Below, piece by piece: positions 53,320 through 62,971 of a stretch of DNA of 64,000 nt. The stretch covers positions 2,852,001 to 2,916,000 of the forward strand of contig NZ_CP097332.1 in NCBI RefSeq assembly GCF_023516435.1. Direction: 5' to 3'. This DNA is from Jatrophihabitans telluris (GTDB lineage: Bacteria > Actinomycetota > Actinomycetes > Mycobacteriales > Jatrophihabitantaceae). The notes below the pieces were generated by a model. That model worked only from the letters and a program-made list of their open reading frames with translations. It had not been told where the DNA came from and searched no databases. The position numbers and the translations under genes are program-made. The stretch's first letter is position 1, and each line of letters opens with the position of its first letter.

Positions 53320-53814
53320 TTATCCGACCGGCGCGCCGAGTTCGGAGATCGCGTCCAGCCATCGCTGGGGATCGCGTCCGAAACCGATCTCGTTCACCTC
53401 GGAGAACCGGATGATGCCGTGACGGTCGATGAGGAAGGTGCCGCGGTTGGCCACGCCGACCTCGTCGTTGAACACGCCGTAGGCCTGCGCGACCGCCCCG
53501 TGGGGCCAGAAGTCGGACAGCAGCGGGAAGTCCAGCTCATCGCGCTGGGCGAAGATCTTGTGCGAGTACGAGGAGTCGATCGACACCGCAAGAACCTGCA
53601 CCTCGTCGCTGACGAAGGTGTCGAGGTGCTTGCCGATCTGACCGAGTTCACCAGTGCAGATGCCGGTGAAGGCGAAGGGGTAGAAAACCAGCAGCACGGC
53701 TTTCTGCCCAGCGAAACGGGACAGCGAGACGACCTCGTTGTTCTGGTCCCGGAGCGAGAAATCCGGCGCGAGCGAACCAACCGGCAGGGCGTCGAGGCCC
53801 GGCGAGTTCGTCAT
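53320..53814 (-). CDS. ahpE: Peroxiredoxin AhpE (1-Cys type)
   Basis: 164 residues. Thioredoxin-fold peroxidase: LVFYPFAFTGICTGELGQ holds the peroxidatic Cys (about 52) with its Thr; catalytic Arg in GVANRGTFLIDRHGIIR. No second conserved Cys at the resolving position, as in mycobacterial AhpE (Rv2238c), reduced by mycothiol systems there. ATG overlaps the DUF3052 gene stop (ATGA), so the two are coupled. Convergent with SURF1 over an 11-nt gap. Confidence 0.93.
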   Translation of the reverse strand: MTNSPGLDALPVGSLAPDFSLRDQNNEVVSLSRFAGQKAVLLVFYPFAFTGICTGELGQIGKHLDTFVSDEVQVLAVSIDSSYSHKIFAQRDELDFPLLSDFWPHGAVAQAYGVFNDEVGVANRGTFLIDRHGIIRFSEVNEIGFGRDPQRWLDAISELGAPVG

Positions 53815-54266
53815 CGGCGCTCCCCGCGGGCCTTGTCGTTCACCTTGGCCCGGCGGGTCGCCAGGCGCGCGGCGGTCCAGTCCGGAGCAACCGGCAGGAT
53901 CGAGGTCTGGGACAGCCCCGCGGTCGGGGCCGCCTCGGAGATGTCGGACGGCTCGACGTAGCCGGACCGTCCACGTTTGGGGGTCAACAGCCAGATGACG
54001 CCGGTGTCGGCCAGCGGGCCGATCGCGTCCACCAGCGCGTCCACGAGATCACCGTCGTCCTCACGGAACCACAGCAGGACGACGTCGACGACCTCGTCGG
54101 AGTCCTCGTCCACCATGTCGTCGTCGAGTCGCTGCTCGATCGCATCGCGCAAGTCGTGGTCGACGTCATCGTCGTAGCCCAACTCCTGCACGACCATCCC
54201 CGCCTCGATGCCGAGGCGGTCCACCACCGTGGTCGTGTTGTCCCCGGTTCCGGGGGTGGTGCTCAC
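53811..54266 (-). CDS. DUF3052 protein (Rv2239c family)
   Basis: 151 residues. Conserved features: MVVQELGYDDDVDHDLRDAI, DVVLLWFREDDGDLVDALVD, GVIWLLTPKRGRSGYVEPSD and EAAPTAGLSQTS. Always next to ahpE and aceE in actinobacteria, but function unknown. Very acidic first half, basic C-terminus. GTG start with GGAGG 6 nt upstream. Confidence 0.9.
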   Translation of the reverse strand: MSTTPGTGDNTTTVVDRLGIEAGMVVQELGYDDDVDHDLRDAIEQRLDDDMVDEDSDEVVDVVLLWFREDDGDLVDALVDAIGPLADTGVIWLLTPKRGRSGYVEPSDISEAAPTAGLSQTSILPVAPDWTAARLATRRAKVNDKARGERR

Positions 54267-54527
54267 TGCCAGCCTCCAAGCGGGTCAGCCGCGATTTGTG
54301 TCGTGGCCGTCAAGTCAGTCGGGTCAGTCGGGGTCTGTTTGACCAGTGCTGATCCTTGCGTACGTGCTTGCGGTAGATAACCACACTCCGCTGACGATGC
54401 AACATCGCTGGTGTACCCGCGAGTAAACATCTCATGTCACAGCAGTCGGGGTGAGGGGGGACACTGGTATGCGACACACTGCGTCGCAGCGCCTACCGGC
54501 GTCTCGCGGAGCGAATGGAGAACGAGC

Positions 54528-57281
<2,754 letters not shown>

Positions 57282-57308
57282 CCCCGCCTTTCGCGGCCCC
57301 TCCCGCCT

Positions 57309-57363
57309 TTCGCGGCCCGAATAATCGCGACACGCCGATGGCGATGATCATTCGGGCCGCGAA
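57309..57363. terminator. Inverted repeat between aceE and the sirtuin gene
   Basis: TTCGCGGCCCGAAT at 57309-57322 and ATTCGGGCCGCGAA at 57350-57363 form a perfect 14-bp stem with 27-nt loop, in a convergent gap. A direct copy of CCCGCCTTTCGCGGCCC precedes it at about 57285, so the left arm is partly duplicated. Probable bidirectional terminator. Confidence 0.6.
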
Positions 57364-57366
57364 TGC

Positions 57367-58242
57367 CTAAGCGAGGGCCGCGGAGAGACCGGTCAGGACG
57401 GCGCCGAGCGGTGCGTCGATCCGCACGTCGGCCAGGCTGTCCCCACGCGTCGGGCCCGCATTGACGATCGCGATCGGGATCGAAAGCGACGCCGCCCGCC
57501 GGACGAAGCGGAAGCCCGAGGCGACGGTCAACGACGATCCGAGCACCAGCAGGCACCGGCTCCCCGCGACCAGCTGGTAGCACGACGCCACCCGGGCCGC
57601 GGGCACGGACTCGCCGAAGAAGACCACATCCGGCTTGAGCGGACCGCTACCGCAGACCAGGCAGTCGACCGGCCTGAACCGTCCGATCATCGCGTGGTCG
57701 AGGTCCACATCGCCGTCGGGCTTGACCGCGCTCACATCGGTGCGGCGCGCCTCGGCCAGCCAGCCGGGATTCGCCTCGTCCAGTCGGGTCTCGAGTTCAT
57801 CCCGGGCTGAGAACGCGCCACAGTTCAGACAGATGACCCGATCCAGTGAGCCGTGCAGCTCGATGACCTCGCGGGCGCCCGCACCCTGATGCAGGCCGTC
57901 GACGTTCTGCGTGATGATGCCGGACAGCACGCCGTGGCGCTGCAGCTGCGCTACCGCACGGTGCCCGGCGTTCGGCTGCGCTCGGGCGATCATCCGCCAA
58001 CCGACGTGGCTTCGGGCCCAGTACCGCTGCCGGGCTTCCCCGCTGGCGGTGAACTCCTGGAACGTCATCGGGGTCGCTGGACGGCTTAGGCCGGTCGGCC
58101 CGCGGTAGTCCGGGATCCCTGACTCGGTCGAGATCCCCGCGCCGGACAGGATCGCGGTCTCACCGTCGCCCACCAGGCCCGCCAGGGCATCGAGGCCCGC
58201 CCGGACGTCCACATCGAGTTCTTCAAGCGGCGACGCGGTCAC
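57367..58242 (-). CDS. NAD-dependent protein deacylase (Sir2 family)
   Basis: 291 residues. Removes acyl groups from lysines with NAD+. GAGISTESGIPDYRGP (NAD site), TQNVDGLHQGAG (catalytic His), zinc Cys pairs in VICLNCGAFSA and DCLVCGSG, LVLGSSLTVASG and AIVNAGPT. Longer insertion between the Cys pairs (about 40 residues) as in class II/SIRT4-like sirtuins. GTG start; TACCCT 6 nt upstream. Proximity to aceE may be functional (acetyl-CoA) but is not proof. Confidence 0.92.
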   Translation of the reverse strand: MTASPLEELDVDVRAGLDALAGLVGDGETAILSGAGISTESGIPDYRGPTGLSRPATPMTFQEFTASGEARQRYWARSHVGWRMIARAQPNAGHRAVAQLQRHGVLSGIITQNVDGLHQGAGAREVIELHGSLDRVICLNCGAFSARDELETRLDEANPGWLAEARRTDVSAVKPDGDVDLDHAMIGRFRPVDCLVCGSGPLKPDVVFFGESVPAARVASCYQLVAGSRCLLVLGSSLTVASGFRFVRRAASLSIPIAIVNAGPTRGDSLADVRIDAPLGAVLTGLSAALA

Positions 58243-58248
58243 CGGTCC

Positions 58249-58254
58249 AGGGTA
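58249..58254 (-). promoter_or_regulatory. -10 box of leaderless sirtuin gene
   Basis: TACCCT on the minus strand, 6 nt before the GTG at 58242, in the 24-nt gap to the pirin gene. Confidence 0.5.
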
Positions 58255-58266
58255 ATGACCGGACGG

Positions 58267-59043
58267 TCAGTCCAGACCCGAGAGCATCTCCCAGGCCAGC
58301 AACTCACATCCGGTGTCCGTCCGCAGCGTGATTGCGGCCGGGTCGGTGAGACGGACGGCGTCCCCCGCACCCAGTCGAGCCCCGCGCCGGGGAGCAGCCG
58401 AACCCACCGAGCCAGCCGAACCCTCCAAGCCAGCCGGACCCTCCAAGCTGACCTCACCCCGGGTGACGAACAGGTGCACCAACGGCGCTGAGACGAGTCC
58501 GATCGATCCGCCCGGTCCGAGCCGGACGGCAGACAGCCCCGCCCCCGCTTGGCTGAGCTCGATCGGGGCGAGTCCGCGGTGCCGGGCCAGCCCCGAGGCA
58601 ACGGGCGTCCAACCCGACCTGTCCCGGTCCAGCGCGTCGTTCAGATCGGCCCACTGATAGCTGGGTTCGTCCCGCTCGCTCGGCAACCACATCTGTACGT
58701 ACCGGACCGGCTCGTCGGCGGCGTTGCGCTCGCTGTGGACGATGCCGCGCCCGGTGCCCAGGTACTGGACCTGACCCGGTCCGACCGAGTTCGTTCCACC
58801 GACCGGATCGACGTGGCCCAGCCGGCCCGACACGACCCAGCTGACGATGTCGAGCCGAGCATGAGGGTGCTCGTCGTATCCCGCGCGGGGTTGCAGAACG
58901 TCCTCGTTGTGCGCCAGCAGAAGGCCGAAGGACGTGTTGTCCGGGTCGTAGTGGGCACCGAAGGAAAACGAGTGCGCGGTGTCGCGGCCCGCACCCACCG
59001 TGCGGCCACGATCGCGGCCGCGGCGTAGCTCGACAGTCCCCAC
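58267..59043 (-). CDS. Pirin-family bicupin protein
   Basis: 258 residues. Two cupin domains; the first has the metal site HPHARLDIVSWVVSG and a later His/Glu in GRGIVHSERNAADEP. HSFSFGAHYDPDNTSFG and VRYVQMWLPS are family landmarks. The second cupin is degenerate with an inserted Gly-Ser-Ala-rich linker. Some bacterial pirins bind PDH E1 and lower its activity, which is intriguing with aceE 1.8 kb away. Leaderless GTG, divergent from the regulator. Confidence 0.87.
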   Translation of the reverse strand: MGTVELRRGRDRGRTVGAGRDTAHSFSFGAHYDPDNTSFGLLLAHNEDVLQPRAGYDEHPHARLDIVSWVVSGRLGHVDPVGGTNSVGPGQVQYLGTGRGIVHSERNAADEPVRYVQMWLPSERDEPSYQWADLNDALDRDRSGWTPVASGLARHRGLAPIELSQAGAGLSAVRLGPGGSIGLVSAPLVHLFVTRGEVSLEGPAGLEGSAGSVGSAAPRRGARLGAGDAVRLTDPAAITLRTDTGCELLAWEMLSGLD

Positions 59044-59051
59044 GAGCGTTC

Positions 59052-59061
59052 ACATTAGGGT
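59052..59061. promoter_or_regulatory. Overlapping divergent -10 boxes of pirin and mabR
   Basis: The decamer ACATTAGGGT contains TAGGGT (plus, 59056-59061), 6 nt before the mabR GTG, and TAATGT (minus, 59057-59052), 8 nt before the pirin GTG. The two hexamers share the TA step, giving one symmetrical bidirectional promoter in a 24-nt intergenic gap. Confidence 0.6.
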
Positions 59062-59067
59062 GGCGGC

Positions 59068-60261
59068 GTGCAGGTCTCCCCCAGCCAGGCGACGGTGCGC
59101 CGGATCGAACAGAATTCCGGCACCCTGGCCACTCGGAGTGTGGCGCGCATGGACGAGGAGCTCGCCTGGTTCCGTCGGCTGCCGCCCGATCAGCGCTCCT
59201 GGGTGACCCTGGTCGCGCAGGCCGGCATCGCCTCGTTCGTGGAATGGCTTCGTTCGCCGGATGAGGTCCTGCGGCTGACCGGCGAGGTGTTCGGGACGGC
59301 TCCGCGCGAACTGGCTCGCCGGGTCTCGCTGCAACAGACGGTCGAGCTGGTGCGGCTCACCATCGCCGTTGTCGAGGAGCAGGTCCCGCGGCTGGCCGAT
59401 CCCGGCGATGAAGAGGCCGTCGCCGACGCCGTGCTGCGCTTCTCCCGGGAGATCGCCTTTGCGGCGGCCCGCGTCTACGCCAGCGCGGCCGAAGCGCGCG
59501 GGGCCTGGGACGCCCGGCTCGAGGCGCTGGTCATCGACGGCCTCGTACGCGGCGTGGACGTCGACGAGTCCGGCTCCCCTCTGACCCAGCTCGCCGCCCT
59601 CGGCTGGCGCAGTGAAGGGGCGCTGACCGCCGTCGCCGGTTCGCCGCCGGCCGGACGCAGCGCGGTGGACACGATCGACGCGGTCCACCGAGCAGCGCGA
59701 CGCGCCGGCTATGACGTGCTGGCCGGGGTCCACGGCGGTCGCCTGCTGGTGCTGCTCGGCGGCATCGGCGGCCGCAACGCTGACCGCGCCGAGGACGGGA
59801 TCGAGGCCGCGGGTGCACTGCTCGAGGAGTTCGGCCCGGGCCCGGTCGTGGTCGGCGGCCTGGCCGGTCAGCTGGCCGAGGCCGGCCGGCTCACTGCCGT
59901 TGCCCTGAGTGGTTTGCGCTCAGTGGGTGGCTGGCCGGCCGCCCCGCGACCGGTGTCCGCCGACGATCTGCTTCCCGAGCGCACCATCGCTGGGGATGCA
60001 GGCGCCCGGCTGCAGCTCATCGACACCGTGTACCGCCCGCTGGCCGAGGCTGACCTGGCCGTACTGGAGACGGTCGTGAGCTACCTCGAACACGGCCGCT
60101 CGCTGGAGGCGACGGCCCGGGCGTTGTTCGTCCACGCCAACACGGTTCGGTACCGGTTGCGGCGGGTCGCGGAGCTGTGCGGCCAGGCGCCGACGGAGGC
60201 CCGGGGCGCGTTCGCCATCCAGCTGGCGCTGGTCGCCGGACGGCTCCATGCCGCCTCCTAG
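59068..60261 (+). CDS. PucR/CdaR-type regulator of the fatty acid synthase operon (MabR/FasR-like)
   Basis: 397 residues. Central GGDEF-like/PucR domain (about 170-300) and C-terminal HTH_30: SLEATARALFVHANTVRYRLRR. N-terminal RsbRD-like part (ELAWFRRLPPDQRSWVTLVAQAGI). Same position as Rv2242 (MabR) and Streptomyces FasR, both activators of the fabD operon and responsive to acyl chain status. The fabD operon starts 135 nt downstream. Leaderless GTG with TAGGGT. Confidence 0.9.
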   Translation: MQVSPSQATVRRIEQNSGTLATRSVARMDEELAWFRRLPPDQRSWVTLVAQAGIASFVEWLRSPDEVLRLTGEVFGTAPRELARRVSLQQTVELVRLTIAVVEEQVPRLADPGDEEAVADAVLRFSREIAFAAARVYASAAEARGAWDARLEALVIDGLVRGVDVDESGSPLTQLAALGWRSEGALTAVAGSPPAGRSAVDTIDAVHRAARRAGYDVLAGVHGGRLLVLLGGIGGRNADRAEDGIEAAGALLEEFGPGPVVVGGLAGQLAEAGRLTAVALSGLRSVGGWPAAPRPVSADDLLPERTIAGDAGARLQLIDTVYRPLAEADLAVLETVVSYLEHGRSLEATARALFVHANTVRYRLRRVAELCGQAPTEARGAFAIQLALVAGRLHAAS

Positions 60262-60287
60262 CGGAAACCTCATGCCGAAAAGGCTTT

Positions 60288-60325
60288 CATCAGCGATGAT
60301 GTACCGGGTCTTTAGAGGATCTCTA
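60288..60325. promoter_or_regulatory. Two inverted repeats before the fab operon, candidate regulator sites
   Basis: CATCA-GCGA-TGATG at 60288-60301 and TAGAG-GAT-CTCTA at 60313-60325, between the regulator stop and the fabD leader. Plausible operators of the MabR/FasR-type regulator; not matched to a published motif. Confidence 0.4.
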
Positions 60326-60346
60326 CAAACAACTGGAGGTAACACT

Positions 60347-60400
60347 GTGCGTGCCGCGATCGCCGCGCAAGGTCACAACAAGGCAACGTCATCGTTGTGA
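60347..60400 (+). CDS. Putative 17-residue leader peptide coupled to fabD
   Basis: GTG at 60347 follows an excellent ribosome site (CTGGAGGTAACACT). The frame reads MRAAIAAQGHNKATSSL and stops with a TGA that overlaps the fabD GTG (GTGA). fabD has no ribosome site of its own, so its translation probably depends on this small frame. Could instead be an alternative leader without a functional peptide. Confidence 0.5.
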   Translation: MRAAIAAQGHNKATSSL

Positions 60401-61335
60401 TCGCCGTACTCGCTCCCGGACAGGGATCCCAGACACCCGGCATGCTCGCTCCGTGGCTCGAGCTGGACGGGGCTGAGGAGCTCATCGGCTCCTTCTCCGA
60501 GCTCGCCGGCCTCGATCTGCGTCGACTCGGCACCACCGCCGACGCCGACGAGATCAAGGACACCGCGGTCACGCAGCCGCTCATCGTCGCGCTCGGGCTG
60601 CTTGCCGCCTCCGGGCTGAGATTGTCCGGCGAGGTCGTCACCGCCGGCCACAGCATCGGCGAGGTCACGGCTGCCGCGGTGGCGGGCGTGCTGAGTCCGA
60701 ACGAGGCGCTGGCGTTCGCCGCCCGGCGCGGAGCCGAGATGGCCGCCGCCTGTGCCCTGGTGCCGTCGTCGATGGCCGCCGTCCTGGGCGGCGATCCCGA
60801 TGACGTCGTCGCGGCGATCCTGGCCGCCGGCCTCACCCCAGCCAACCGCAACGGGGCCGGCCAGATCGTCGCTGCCGGTGCGGCCAACAAGATCGCCGCG
60901 TTGCTGGACAACCCGCCCGGCGGCGCGCGGGTCCGGCCGCTGCAGGTCGCCGGTGCCTTCCACACCGAGTTCATGGCGTCCGCGGAGGAGAACCTGCGAT
61001 CCGTCGCCGCCGCTGTCGACCCCACGGACCCCGTCCACACCCTGCTGTCGAACGCCGACGGGACCGCGGTCTCGGACGGGCGGACCGTGCTGGCGCGGCT
61101 GGTCGCCCAGGTCACGCGCCCGGTGCGTTGGGACCTGTGTCTGAGCACGCTGGCCACCCTGCAGATCGGGGCGGCGATCGAACTGGCGCCGGCCGGCACG
61201 CTCACCGGAATCGCCAAGCGAGAGCTAAGCGGCGTCGAGTTGCTGGCCGTCAAGACGCCCGCCGACCTCGTCAAGGCGCAGGAGCTGCTCGACGAACACG
61301 GCGCGGCCGCCCCGGTCACCGGCGGTGCGTTGTGA
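60397..61335 (+). CDS. fabD: Malonyl-CoA:ACP malonyltransferase FabD
   Basis: 312 residues. Loads malonyl groups onto ACP for type II fatty acid (or mycolic-type) synthesis. LAPGQGSQTPGM near the start, nucleophile Ser about 86 in TAGHSIGEVTA, catalytic His about 189 in AGAFHTEFMA. GTG start coupled to the leader frame; the stop overlaps the next gene (GTGA). Matches Rv2243 in sequence style (LTGIAKRELSGVELLAVKTPADL). Confidence 0.95.
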   Translation: MIAVLAPGQGSQTPGMLAPWLELDGAEELIGSFSELAGLDLRRLGTTADADEIKDTAVTQPLIVALGLLAASGLRLSGEVVTAGHSIGEVTAAAVAGVLSPNEALAFAARRGAEMAAACALVPSSMAAVLGGDPDDVVAAILAAGLTPANRNGAGQIVAAGAANKIAALLDNPPGGARVRPLQVAGAFHTEFMASAEENLRSVAAAVDPTDPVHTLLSNADGTAVSDGRTVLARLVAQVTRPVRWDLCLSTLATLQIGAAIELAPAGTLTGIAKRELSGVELLAVKTPADLVKAQELLDEHGAAAPVTGGAL

Positions 61336-61553
61336 CAAGCCCGAGCAAGGGGATCTTCACTCGGGTGCAGGGACTGGACGAAGGTGAGACCGTGGTGGGT
61401 GGCGGCCGCATCGGCACCATCCGCACCGATCGGGACGAGATCGCTGTGGTCGCACCGGCCTCCGGCGTGCTCGTCGAGTGGCTCAAGCACGACGGGGACA
61501 TCGTCGGCGCCGGCCTACCGGTGGCGCGTCTCTCGACCGGAACGGAGGGCTGA
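61332..61553 (+). CDS. Small lipoyl/biotinyl-fold protein lacking the carrier lysine
   Basis: 73 residues. GTG overlaps the fabD stop; fabH starts 4 nt downstream, so it is embedded in the operon. The sequence GETVVGGGRIGTIRTDRDEI followed by VVAPASGVLVEWLKHDGD is a barrel-sandwich hybrid half of the biotinyl/lipoyl type. At the hairpin where carriers have D-K-A or M-K-M it has T-D-R-D, so the modified Lys is Arg. Not a carrier in the normal sense; perhaps structural or regulatory. No equivalent lies between mycobacterial fabD and acpM. Confidence 0.75.
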   Translation: MTSPSKGIFTRVQGLDEGETVVGGGRIGTIRTDRDEIAVVAPASGVLVEWLKHDGDIVGAGLPVARLSTGTEG

Positions 61554-61557
61554 CCCC

Positions 61558-62520
61558 ATGCCCATCACCACTCCTGCTGGACCCGCCGGTGCGCGCATCG
61601 TGTCCCTGGGCCATTACCAACCGGACTACGTGGTCACCAATCACGACCTCATCGCCCGCGGTGTGGAAACCGACGACGAGTGGATCAAGTCACGCGTCGG
61701 GATCGCCGAGCGTCGCTTCGCCCAGCACGAAAGCCTGCTCGACATGGCCGAGGCCGCCTCGAGCAAGGCGATCGCCAACTCCGGAATCCCCGCCAGCGAC
61801 ATCGACCTGGTCATCCTGGCCACCTGCACCCAGCTGTTCGCGGTACCCAACGGCTCGGCCGAGCTGGCCCATCGTCTTGGCATCACCTCGCCGGGGGCCT
61901 ACGACCTGAACGCGGCCTGCGCCGGTTTCGCCTACGCCGTGGCGGCCGCCAGCAGCGCGATCATGACGGGCCAGGCCCGCAACGTCCTCGTCGTCGGTGC
62001 GGAGAAACTGTCGGACTGGCTGGACTTCACCGACCGCACGACCTGCATCATCTTCGCCGACGGCGCCGGTGCCGCCGTGATCACCGCCAGCGACGAGATC
62101 GGCATCGGCCCGGTGGTGTGGGGCTCGGACGGTGCCAACGCCACCGCCATCTCGACCCGTCCCGAAACGCATGCGCTCATCCAGGACGGCCAGACGGTCT
62201 ACCGGTGGGCTACGTCCACCGTCGGCGGGGTCGCCTTGGAGGCCTGCGAACGCGCCGGGGTCAGGCCGGACGAGCTGGCCGCCTTCGTGCCGCATCAAGC
62301 CAATCTGCGGATCATCGACATGGTGGCCAAGAAGCTCGGCGCCACCAACGCCGCCATCGCCCGGGACATCGTCACCTCCGGCAACACGTCCTCGGCCTCG
62401 ATCCCGATCGCCTGGTCGAAGATGCTGGAACGCGGCGAGATCCCGTCCGGCCGCCCTGTTCTCATCGTCGGGTTCGGGGCCGGGCTCACCTACGCCGGGC
62501 AGGTCGTGCTCTCGCCCTGA
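61558..62520 (+). CDS. fabH: 3-oxoacyl-ACP synthase III FabH
   Basis: 320 residues. Starts chains by condensing acyl-CoA with malonyl-ACP. Catalytic Cys about 121 in LNAACAGFAYA, His about 246 in VPHQANLRI, Asn about 276 in SGNTSSASI. SLGHYQPDYVVTN at the N-terminus is typical. ATG at 61558 gives the full domain; the longer frame belongs to the preceding gene region. In Streptomyces fabH also sits between fabD and acpP. Confidence 0.95.
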   Translation: MPITTPAGPAGARIVSLGHYQPDYVVTNHDLIARGVETDDEWIKSRVGIAERRFAQHESLLDMAEAASSKAIANSGIPASDIDLVILATCTQLFAVPNGSAELAHRLGITSPGAYDLNAACAGFAYAVAAASSAIMTGQARNVLVVGAEKLSDWLDFTDRTTCIIFADGAGAAVITASDEIGIGPVVWGSDGANATAISTRPETHALIQDGQTVYRWATSTVGGVALEACERAGVRPDELAAFVPHQANLRIIDMVAKKLGATNAAIARDIVTSGNTSSASIPIAWSKMLERGEIPSGRPVLIVGFGAGLTYAGQVVLSP

Positions 62521-62600
62521 GTCCGTTCGCTTCCTCGCGGCGCGCCGGTCGAGGAGTCCGCTGGTGAGACGGTGACCCGGCAAGGAAGAATCGCACCACG

Positions 62601-62621
62601 TCCGATCCGACCCGGATCGGA
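62601..62621. repeat. 21-bp palindrome upstream of acpP
   Basis: TCCGATCCG-ACC-CGGATCGGA, perfect 9-bp arms, 46 nt before acpP in the 146-nt fabH-acpP gap. Could be an operator, a partial terminator or an mRNA processing site that sets a different acpP level. Confidence 0.55.
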
Positions 62622-62666
62622 ACGCACATCACGGACCTGCGAGTCCGAGCAGAGAGGTAGACAGCT

Positions 62667-62912
62667 GTGGCATCAAACGAGGAGATCCTGGCCGGCATGG
62701 CCGAGATCCTGAACGAGGTGGCCGATGTGGCGCCCGAGGACGTGACGGTGGAGAAGTCGTTCACCGACGACCTGGACGTCGACTCGCTGTCCATGGTCGA
62801 GGTGGCCATGGCCGCCGAGGAGAAGTTCGGCGTCAAGATCCCCGACGAGGAACTGCCGAAGCTCAAGACCGTCGGCGACGCCGTGTCCTACATCCAGGCC
62901 AACCCGGCCTGA
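62667..62912 (+). CDS. acpP: Acyl carrier protein
   Basis: 81 residues, acidic four-helix protein. Phosphopantetheine Ser about 40 in DLDVDSLSMVEV. It lacks the long C-terminal tail of mycobacterial AcpM, so it resembles the ordinary actinobacterial ACP. GTG start after AGAGAGG. Confidence 0.96.
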   Translation: MASNEEILAGMAEILNEVADVAPEDVTVEKSFTDDLDVDSLSMVEVAMAAEEKFGVKIPDEELPKLKTVGDAVSYIQANPA

Positions 62913-62971
62913 CCGGAACCTGAGGTCCACCGCACGACAGACGATCGACCCCGAGCGAAGAGGAAGCAGAC

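Noticed and set aside
54267-54527. Sigma70 -35/-10 pair before aceE
   Set aside because: TTGACC at about 54337 has no convincing -10 at 16-18 nt; the gap is left without a promoter call.
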